Assembly (NCBI GenBank): GCA_963930655.1
Contig: OZ005619.1
Location: forward strand, 19,925,752 to 19,989,751
From: Myrica gale
Taxonomy: Eukaryota; Streptophyta; Magnoliopsida; Fagales; Myricaceae
Reading direction: 5' to 3'
Length of the DNA stretch: 64,000 bases
Both the position numbers and the translations under genes were made by a program. This document shows positions 55,920 through 64,000 of this stretch, piece after piece (within the stretch, counting starts at the first letter, position 1; each line of letters starts with the position of its first letter). The notes below the pieces were generated by a model, which did not search any database, was not told the origin of the DNA, and saw only the letters and a list, made by a program, of their open reading frames with translations.

Positions 55920-58900
55920 ATGGATCGAAGGGACCCTATGGCGTTACCTGGTTCCACCTCTTATTATATGCCCGGAGGAATGACTGGTTCTGCGTCTGGA
56001 ACACAGACTGGGTTACACGGATCACCGGGCATTCGTCCCTTGTCCGGTCTAAATGTACAATTTCAATCAAACATTGGGGGCAGTACCATCGGATCAGCAT
56101 TACAAGTAGAGACTTCGTCTTCAATTTCACCTCATAGTGTCAATGTGGGTGCACCACCTGCGGTGCCTCAGAGTGAGCCTGTGAAGAGGAAAAGAGGAAG
56201 GCCCAGAAAATATGGACCTGATGGGAGCGTTTCACTGGCATTGTCTCCCTCGTCCTCTACGCATCCTGGAAAAACTAATACAACATCCCCCCAAAAGCGG
56301 GGTAGAGGGCGACCACCAGGGACTGGAAGGAAGCAACAATTAGCTTCTCTTGGTAAGTTTCTGAGGGTAATGGGATCTTTGTCGTCTGTTCATATTGACC
56401 ATGATTCTCCTGGACAGTATTCTGCATTCTCAGGATTCTGACGTTATGCTTGTTAATTCTTATGACAATTATGCTATCATCTGTTCTTACTAAAGCTGCC
56501 TACACCTCTTGTGAACTTCCTACAAGCTTGTTGAACACATCTCAATGCGAAGCTTATTAGTCTGTGGATGTAGCTTCTTACGGACTTCAACAATTACTGG
56601 ACAAAAAAAAAATGTCCGGGGAATCTAATTATGTTTTTTATTTTTGCTTCCACCCCACCCCCTCTTTCTCCAATTAAAAAGGAAAAATAGATGAGAGAGA
56701 GTGAATTAGGGGTGACGGGTATTTAGCTGTCCCGTTGATGCCATCAAGTAGCTCCTCAATTGTGCCAGGGGACTTGCAAATTTGAGGGAACTTAACAGAG
56801 AATGAGAATTTACTGCAGCTTAAAGATTCCAGATTGGTGTCTGGATATATAGTTATTTCACCCTGTAAAACCTTTCACAGAATATGAAGGATAGTTTGAA
56901 GTAATGATGACAAACGTACTACTTGAGAAAATTATGCATAACTGGATCAATACATGTTTTTCTTCTGTCCATTGCTATAATTAGCTGCGGTGCTTTCTCT
57001 GAGATTCCATTTCAATGGATAGGTAATAAGTTATTTTTGTGTTATAAGCTTGAATTCCACTTTTCTGATCTTTTGATATATAATGTCCTGTATCCATTTG
57101 CTTGCTAGTTGCTATTTCAGTTGTAAAAGCTTATTATTTAATTTCCCTAAGCCAATTAAATGGCTATCATGGTGATATCATATTTCACCTTTGGCCTTTT
57201 CTTTTTAAAATAACTTTGTTTGTAAGAGTATATTCTGCCTTGTGGAGTCAGCTTAAGAATATTTGTGTGATACGTATTATTGAGACATTATTTTTCTTGC
57301 ATTTGCACTTCCTAGTACGTGAAAGATGCTAAAACTGATTAATTGTTTTGGTAGGTGAATGGCTGTCTGGTTCGGCTGGGATTGGTTTCACTCCACATAT
57401 CATCCCCATTGCAGTAGGAGAAGTATGAATAGATCCCTCAAGCCTTTAATTTCAGCCTTTTCAATACTTGAGGAAGTAGCAGTTTTTTTCTTGTAGTCCA
57501 GTAATACCATTTGAACCGACAAAGCAAGGTCCCGGTAATTTACTCAAAAGTATAATAATGGGCTTGATAAGGAATGGACAAGGAGTTTATAGTCTTCTTG
57601 CTTGCTTTATAGTTTGAAGCTGCTACAATATTGCTTTATAATCAATGCCTTTCATTTGCTGTAGGACATTGCAACAAAAATTATGTCATTTTCCCAGCTG
57701 GGACCAAGAGCTGTATGTGTCTTGTCAGCCAATGGGGCTGTCTCTACTGCGACTCTTTGTCAGCCTGCAATGTCTGGTGGCACTGTCACATATGAGGTTT
57801 GAGTACTGTCTTTTTTATTTATATAGACACATTGGCAGTTCTGGCTATGTGTTTGATACATGATGGAGAACAAGGCTGATCTTCTTTGTACCTTCCATTA
57901 GTAATGTAGGATTTTTTTTGACACTGGACTACTTAAAGTTTATGAGGTTTATGCCTGGACTACAAGCTTAATAAATATGCTCTATTAAAGGATGATGTCT
58001 CAACTGAGAATTCAGTAATGAGTCAGGTATATGGCTTGGGCATGTAGTAACTGTTCATTTAGTCATCACGGAGTGGAGCTAAATATTTATTTATGTTAGA
58101 AAATAAATTAAATTTGACGTATGTCTGTCCTGTCCAGTTTTAGGTGATTTGATTCGGAAATCCCTTTAATGCATGCAGCTATCTGCACTCGCATGCTGAT
58201 GGGTTCCCACACAAAGACCCTCGGCCTCAGCCTCTTTCACATGCATTTCTGTATATGCTTTGATAATATAATCTCACTATACCTTCTCTTAATTATCAAA
58301 CTCATTACAAACATTTAAGTAGGGCTGTTCTTTACCCTCCCCAATTCACCCCCTTTCTTCTTTTTCAGTAATTTTTTTGTTTTGTTTTAATGAAGCTTGT
58401 ATCTCAGAAGACAGTTTTCATGGATTTGACTTCTGTAGGGGCGTTTCGAGATATTGTGTTTGTCAGGCTCTTACTTGCTAACAGATAGTGGTGGGTCCCA
58501 TAATCGAAGTGGTGGTCTAAGTGTCTCCCTTGCCAGCCCTGATGGTAGTGTCATTGGCGGTGGAGTTGGGGGAATGCTTATTGCAGCAAGTCCTGTTCAG
58601 GTATTTTCTATATTGGTTGATTTTCTTGACCTTTGTTTGTTCTCCACCCTCGGTTCTTCTCGCACATGCTAATTAATTCTTCTCCATAGATGAGTGACTG
58701 TCCCACAAGTTTGAGCTATGGGAGAACTTTGGCTCTCGAGGAATAGAGTACTCAGAAGACCTATGATCATTTCATTAGGTGGTGTTTGTTTGTGGAAATA
58801 TTAGGGTTTTGGAAATTTTGGGTATTGGGGTTTGTGAAAAATATAGTATTTTATGGAAAAGTGAGGAGAGAGAAGATTTAATTGAATAGTATAATATTAT

Positions 58901-59422
58901 TTTATAATTTAATGAGTAAAGGGATTATTTTATGATTGTTTGGAAATATTGAGGGGTGAAATAATTGGGAAACAAACGCCCCGTATGTCTCTAAATAGAT
59001 TTTGGCGACTTTTGCCTCACATGTAAAAAATAAAGTTGCATAAGCAAGTGTTGCAGTCGGCTAAAATTATGATTGTTTATGCTCAACTCTTTGGTATCAT
59101 TGCTGTCTGAGGTTCCATGTCTATTGGGGATCATGCTTTATTCATGCTTCTTTTGTTTGAGGCTCAAATGAATGATGGATGACTTCAGGTGATTGTGGGA
59201 AGCTTCATCTGGGGAAGTGGCTCAAAGACAAAGAACAAAAAAAAGGATGCTGGAGAAGGTGCCCTAGACTCGGAACCTCAGACAGTTGACAATCCAGATG
59301 TTCTAACTAGCATTCCAACAACTCAAAATCTCAGTCCGATCTCCACAATGGGTGTTTGGTCAGCATCAAGGGCAGGGGATATGCGTAATGCCCATGTTGA
59401 CATTGATTTGATGCGCGGGTGA
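55920..59422 (+). CDS. AHL: AT-hook motif nuclear-localized protein (AHL), two AT-hooks plus PPC domain
   Basis: DNA-binding nuclear protein that binds AT-rich DNA and forms trimers through its PPC/DUF296 domain. Five exons, 55920-56352, 57355-57422, 57665-57796, 58439-58600 and 59189-59422, give 342 residues. AT-hook 1 is KRKRGRPRKYGPDG (about residue 91) and AT-hook 2 is KRGRGRPPGTGRKQQ (about 127), so it has two AT-hooks. The PPC domain (about 150-285) shows GFTPHIIPIAVGEDI, GPRAVCVLSANGAVSTATL, GRFEILCLSGSYLL and SPDGSVIGGGVGGMLIAASP. The tail ends VDIDLMRG. The N-terminus is Gly/Ser-rich. No frame defect is seen. Intron 4 contains an hAT-like MITE candidate. Closest Arabidopsis relatives by memory are At3g61310 and At4g00200. 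Confidence 0.95.
58781..58980. mobile_element. hAT-like MITE candidate in AHL intron 4
   Basis: A 200-bp AT-rich segment begins ggtgtttgttt and ends aaacaaacgcc, an imperfect 11-bp inverted terminal repeat of the hAT-like type also seen around 30,051-30,950. No 8-bp target duplication was found. Confidence 0.45.
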
Positions 59423-60060
59423 CAACTTCTATCGAAAGACAGATGAGCTTCGTATATAAATTTTCACATTGATGACCCACTTGAATCTGATTTTCTTGAT
59501 GTACCAATGACATAAGCCGTTTGATCTTGGTAGCTCTTACTTCATTTGCCCGTCATAGACAATGGGGATGTAGCAATATTTTGTAGCTTAATGGAGATTT
59601 TAGTTTGGAAAACATTCATATTCAAACTATTCTAGGCTGCGTTCACTTATAAAATTTTACTAAAAATATTCTGACTCCTAATAAAATAATTATAATCTAA
59701 TATAATCTCTCTCCCATCAAAAAATATAAAAAAAATTACAAAAAATATAAAAAATTACCTCTTCACTTTTTTATTAAACCTAATACCAACACATATTCTC
59801 ATACCAAAAATATTACAACACAAACACTACCTACGTCTTTTTAGTTCCAACAAACGAAGTTTAGATTGGAAATGTCATTCGTTGATGCGCCTTTAGTAAT
59901 TGTAAAATAATCTTGAGCTATTTTTTTTCGTTTTTTGGGGAACAGTGGTTTTTCTTTTTTCGTAGCTTAATCAGTTATCAGCTTTTTTTTTCTTTTTCTA
60001 AGCCAAGATAAGAACACCCTGTTACAATGTACAACCATTTAAAACCAATCACAGTTTAGA
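59423..60060. other. AHL 3' region; AT-rich, with a possible second MITE
   Basis: The 3' untranslated region followed by very AT-rich sequence. Starting near 59635 (ggctgcgttcactt) and ending near 59857 (caacaaacgaag) is a weak hAT-like inverted pair. No gene is present. Confidence 0.35.
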
Positions 60061-60079
60061 ATAAAAGGGGGTATAGCAT

Positions 60080-60300
60080 CTACAGAGCAGCCCACGTAGC
60101 AATCTTATGAGCAAGGGATTCTGCTGTCTAGGAGTCCATGACAGAAACCAGGAAGGGTGCGAGGACAGAGCAGCATGGGCAAGCTTTGCAATCGATCTTC
60201 GACAACATACCCCTCTTAAGTCCTTGCCGTTTTGGTCAATTGCCGAGCAAGCAACCAAAGAATCTTCTTCAAGAAAGACAGATAGCCCTTGATAATTCTC
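60080..60300 (-). pseudogene. RNase H-like (RVT_3) fragment of retrotransposon origin
   Basis: Minus-strand translation gives EEDSLVACSAIDQNGKDLRG, then IAKLAHAALSSHPSWFLSW, TPRQQNPL and AHKIATWAAL. The pattern ED/DS…W…PR(Q)QN-LAHK-A-WA resembles the RNase H-like C-terminal piece of plant LINE reverse transcriptases. It needs a frame change near NPL, and no RT domain is nearby, so it is a fragment. Confidence 0.45.
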
Positions 60301-61036
60301 AGCGAGGCAGCAAGACAGAAGAGCAGCCAGCCTTAATTTCTCCCCAGAGAAGCCTTCTTGTAAGTGACAGTCATATCTTTATCTTTGGCCCCTAGCACAG
60401 TACAATACATGTATTACATGTATCCTATGCGAGAGTGGTAGTTTGCTGTTATGTTTTGTGCTAAATTGTACCATGTAGAAAGGGTGTTTTATGTTACTCA
60501 TGTCGTTGTTCTTTTCACTTTATTATTCCATATATTTGGTACATCGAGTAGTGTATTCAATGTTTCATTGCAAGTTCAAGAAAACGACCAGATTTTAACA
60601 CGGGCTAGAACAGGGGAATGGTTATTCGTTGAGGCTGTTATATTTGTGCAAAATACTAGTACGAACCAGAAAAATGTCATCACAGGCAATGATCGCGAAA
60701 TTGCTTCGTAGACACTCGGGATCAAGAATTTATTCAACCAACATGGGCAACTATGCTGGAAGCAAATCCACTTCAGTTCAGGACATTTACACTAAATAAA
60801 ACGTTTCTACCCTCGACAAACCAACACTCAGACGTCAAATATCAGTACACCTGAGTTCAGGAGACATTGGAGGCTAAACACAGAACTAATATAGCTACGA
60901 TTGATTCCAAATTTTGCATACACCTGTATCAACTTCCATGACCAGAACATAAAGACAACCAAAAGGGAAATAAACAACATTTACAATCAATACCAAACGT
61001 ACCATCTACAACATACCATCTGTCAGAAAATCTCGT

Positions 61037-64000
61037 CTACAACATGCTATCTGTCCTAGCTGGCAGCCGGCGGAAGAAATTGAGAGGTGCCCCTGGTGTC
61101 TTATGCCGAAACTTGGGGTGCCTCATCACGTAAAACACAGTCAGAAGGGCCAATACCTGGAAAGGTGTCACATATAACACGATGGCAGCTGCAAAACAGA
61201 AAGTCACAAACATAGCAGTGGCTCGAGGATCCCGCCAGCTTAGGAGTGCCTGGATCCGCTCTAGCTGGGAAGCCACATCACCCACAACATTCTGAATTTT
61301 ACCAGCCACAATCCTTAATCGATCATACCTTGCTCGAACTATCTCTGTACCTCGAGTTGTTGGAAATGTATCGAATTCTTCATCAAGCTCATCAGGGTGT
61401 GCTGCATCAGCATAAGAAATTCTCGTATTCATGTGAGGAGGATATCTGGGGCGGTACCGGAAATTCCAAAGTCCAATGACAAACATGTACAGAAAAACTG
61501 TTGGCAGAATCAGTTCTGGAAAACACACGAGCATCACAAAGAGAACATGTACTAGCACCGCTGTAATGGGGTTCTTCCAAAGGCAAACATCCCCAAACCA
61601 CTTTCCAATTGCAATCAATCCTGAGAAAATCGACATCAACCGGAAAAAGTTTGCCTTGCTACGTCTCATGCTCCAAAGATGAGAGTGGGCATCAGACATG
61701 TATTCAATCACCTCCTTCCTAAGAGGGGGTTCTGCTCGCCCAAGCCTAGCTGCCACAATGTTTACAGCCTGGTGACGCAGCCAATCCTGCTGCATCACAC
61801 TCAACGGCCTTACGTAATGCATCTTCGGCAGAACTGGTCGAGAGTATATAAACATCATGTTCATCAGTGATGTGCACGAGAATCGTATTGCCAGATGCAA
61901 TTCTCCCATTTTTTTGACACCAGAGGGGTGAAGGACTAGCAATGGATAAGAGTGAGTATACACTCGGCCAGTCTCAAGGGTAGAAATGCGAACTCGAACT
62001 TTGCCAATTTTCATGTCCCTGTTACCGCTTGAACCACCAATGTGGCTATCATCAAAAACCCCCACAGTAAGGACCGTAGCTGGATCATGAACCTCCCAGG
62101 TGTACTGCTCGTTGTACTTTGGGGTCAAGCTGTCGATTATTGTTCTAGTTCGAACCCATTTTTGACCATACTTTGCTACACAAAACGTGTCTGATGTACC
62201 TTTTCCATCCCTTGTTTTCATGGGGTGGAGCCCCTCAGCGTTCAGAATGCCAAGTTCCAAAACACCTATTGATGCCTTCCAGAGTTGCTTAGCTGTAGGT
62301 CTGAGATCACTACTGTAGTGAGTAGGCTGATCAAGCACATGGTATCCTCCATCAAGACAGATACGGAGATGGAGTCTGCTGGAGAACTTGTCTTTCTTTC
62401 CACTATCCCCCTCCATAGCATCTGAAATGGACCTGTCGATGTTGACCCACCGGTTTCGGATCATTCGATCATCAGCACGCTTCTCGACTGTGTTCAATGG
62501 TATAACAACCTTCCCAATGGTCTCATCTTTGTTGGGACCCACACGATCTTCGACTGAAAGGATGAGAAAATCTTCAAAAGGTTCAGCAGCAACAAGCATG
62601 AACTCCTCATTCCACATTGGGTTCATACTCCGCACTTGAATGGGTTTTGTCTTTAAAATCTGGTTACCAATCTGCACCTTAACATATGTGTCCGGAAGCC
62701 GAGACCTGTCAGATACAACCAAGTCTTGTGCCTCAATTACATTAACACGAACATACCATAATCTTGGTGAATGGTAAACTTTTGAGCGGGCATGCGAGGA
62801 GATAGTTGAAGATCTATCACTGGTAGTAAATGTATCAGAGTGCCAAGCATCAGGAAAAGCCTCATCAGCTTGTGTGCCAAACCAGACAGCAAGCATAAGC
62901 TCTCCTTTCTTCTTCTCCCCTTTCTTGTCTTCAAGTCTGTACCATTCTGGAGCCAAAGGACTGTCAGGTGGAACACGGGTAGGAACTTCGTTGAGATCAA
63001 ACCGCAAAAGCCCTACAAAGTCATCTTTTATCATATCCTTGTCCATTAGAACGACTTCTAGAACAGATGACTGTATATTATCCTTTGCAAAGGCAAACAC
63101 CTCATTCCACTCGGGGTTTTGGTTTTTCTCGAAGCGCCTTGTAATTCCTTTGTAGTTCCCAAGTTTTACTTCAACAAAAGGGTCAAGGCTCCCTGTCACA
63201 TCCATTGAAGGAAGATCACGGGCTTTAACAACACGTACAAAAAGGTAACGCATCTGCTCAACAAGATCATATGTGCTGGCTGGCCGGTCTGCAGGAATTA
63301 CGCGCCCCCCAACAACCTGCCCCCCTCCAAGGTGTGGACTCGTCTCTTTAAGAGAATAATCAGCTGGTTGGGATGATGAACCTGAGTACATCTGAACAAA
63401 TTTTGAGATCTGTGGTTCAGATTTCATCTCTTGCACCCCATAGCTTACACTTGGCTGGCTAAAAGTGGCAGGAATGTTAATGTTATTCTTCTGTGTATTA
63501 GGGTTAGGAAGGTGATGGAATACGCGTCTTGACTCAGCTTTTTCATCAGAGAATGGGTTTGGGGCAAATCTTGGAACTTGCTCCACTGGTGCTCGACTTT
63601 GGATTGAATCTGAGCTGGTACGCAGAGAGGATTCCATCGCAGAAATAGGATTTGAAGATCTTATAGAAGGATCATCAGTGACGAAGACTCTCAATCCAAG
63701 CTCTCCTTTTACACGTGACAAAAGACTTCGTTTTTCTAGAGGGTAGTGCAAAACAACCGCATCAGAATATGGCACAAATGATGTCCCGGTGAGACGAACC
63801 TTCCCAAGGAAGGCTTTCGCATTGGTGGCTTTGTTATGGTTATAGAAGGAAGCCTCAAGGGTGAGGTTAGGTAGGTCATTTGGGTTGGAGACATTGAAGT
63901 AAAAGGTTTCATTCCAAACAGGATTCAGGTCTTTTTCTTTAGTAGTGGTACGAACCGTTTGTCGAGCAAACTCGAGCTCCACAAAAGTACTAGATGAGCC
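61037..64000 (-). CDS. MCTP: Multiple C2 domain and transmembrane region protein (MCTP), N-terminus beyond window
   Basis: ER-anchored membrane-tethering protein of the plasmodesmata/FTIP type. An open frame runs without a stop from the window edge to TAG at 61037 (987 residues, no intron, as usual for plant MCTPs). C2 domain 1 is partial (KDLNPVWNETFYF near the edge). After a Ser/Pro/Asn-rich linker (about 105-245) come C2-2 (VVKARDLPSMD, QNPEWNEVF), C2-3 (VIEAQDLV, MNPMWNEEF) and C2-4 (ILNAEGLHPM, LTPKYNEQYTWEV). The C-terminal PRT_C region has hydrophobic segments at about 785-845 and 920-960 and ends RRLPARTDSML. Family members with four C2 domains are about 970-1,080 aa, so only some 15-60 residues should be missing. 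No defect is seen. Confidence 0.96.
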   Translation of the reverse strand, partial: GSSSTFVELEFARQTVRTTTKEKDLNPVWNETFYFNVSNPNDLPNLTLEASFYNHNKATNAKAFLGKVRLTGTSFVPYSDAVVLHYPLEKRSLLSRVKGELGLRVFVTDDPSIRSSNPISAMESSLRTSSDSIQSRAPVEQVPRFAPNPFSDEKAESRRVFHHLPNPNTQKNNINIPATFSQPSVSYGVQEMKSEPQISKFVQMYSGSSSQPADYSLKETSPHLGGGQVVGGRVIPADRPASTYDLVEQMRYLFVRVVKARDLPSMDVTGSLDPFVEVKLGNYKGITRRFEKNQNPEWNEVFAFAKDNIQSSVLEVVLMDKDMIKDDFVGLLRFDLNEVPTRVPPDSPLAPEWYRLEDKKGEKKKGELMLAVWFGTQADEAFPDAWHSDTFTTSDRSSTISSHARSKVYHSPRLWYVRVNVIEAQDLVVSDRSRLPDTYVKVQIGNQILKTKPIQVRSMNPMWNEEFMLVAAEPFEDFLILSVEDRVGPNKDETIGKVVIPLNTVEKRADDRMIRNRWVNIDRSISDAMEGDSGKKDKFSSRLHLRICLDGGYHVLDQPTHYSSDLRPTAKQLWKASIGVLELGILNAEGLHPMKTRDGKGTSDTFCVAKYGQKWVRTRTIIDSLTPKYNEQYTWEVHDPATVLTVGVFDDSHIGGSSGNRDMKIGKVRVRISTLETGRVYTHSYPLLVLHPSGVKKMGELHLAIRFSCTSLMNMMFIYSRPVLPKMHYVRPLSVMQQDWLRHQAVNIVAARLGRAEPPLRKEVIEYMSDAHSHLWSMRRSKANFFRLMSIFSGLIAIGKWFGDVCLWKNPITAVLVHVLFVMLVCFPELILPTVFLYMFVIGLWNFRYRPRYPPHMNTRISYADAAHPDELDEEFDTFPTTRGTEIVRARYDRLRIVAGKIQNVVGDVASQLERIQALLSWRDPRATAMFVTFCFAAAIVLYVTPFQVLALLTVFYVMRHPKFRHKTPGAPLNFFRRLPARTDSML

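Overview
The window is nuclear DNA from a flowering plant, most likely a eudicot. Its genes are interrupted by GT-AG introns (one is GC-AG), and three eukaryotic tRNA genes are present. The protein families are plant ones: chloroplast bestrophin, BSK receptor-like cytoplasmic kinase, AT-hook/PPC nuclear protein and plant MCTP. The repeats (TRIM, MULE, L1-type LINE, foldback MITEs) are typical of plant intergenic space. The species cannot be read from the sequence.

Layout. 1-7,700 (+): the 3' two thirds of a peroxisomal acyl-CoA thioesterase (ACH2-like, ending in Ser-Lys-Leu), whose large intron holds a Pack-MULE carrying a bHLH transcription-factor fragment. 9,310-11,163 (+): F-box/kelch protein SKIP4. 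11,763-12,754 (-): a young, complete TRIM retrotransposon. 13,152-15,089 (-): a 147-aa plant protein of unknown function. 15,327 (+): tRNA-Val. 15,533-18,203 (+): plastid riboflavin pyrimidine deaminase PYRD, with an apparent frameshift at the start of exon 3. 19,033-21,070 (-): thylakoid bestrophin channel VCCN1. 22,417-29,531 (-): a 62-aa two-exon gene whose intron has swallowed a degenerate LINE. 31,064-33,017 (+): a 206-aa protein of unknown function with a duplicated 5' leader. 33,758 (+): tRNA-Cys. 34,469-40,300 (-): a 10-exon BSK kinase, with a stray VPS36-like exon in one intron. 42,600-47,900: repeat-rich, with a foldback element, a retroposon-like unit and a decayed Mutator-like element with mudrA-like and GRF-zinc-finger remnants. 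48,467 (-): tRNA-Pro. 48,723-49,578 (+): an 81-aa lysine-rich protein. 49,600-55,900: mostly AT-rich with small repeats. 55,920-59,422 (+): an AHL DNA-binding protein. 61,037-64,000 (-): an intronless MCTP, cut by the window edge.

The genes form no operon or pathway cluster; they are independent housekeeping and signalling genes. From memory, SKIP4, VCCN1, AHL and MCTP all have close relatives on one short stretch of Arabidopsis chromosome 3 (around At3g61300-At3g61350), and BSK and MCTP relatives lie together near At4g00700. The segment therefore looks like conserved ancestral gene order expanded by transposons.

I found no phage-, CRISPR- or operon-like system. The observations most worth following are the gene fragments moved by DNA transposons, the PYRD frameshift with a possible in-frame rescue splice site, the microprotein gene split by a LINE-bearing intron, and the composite MULE.
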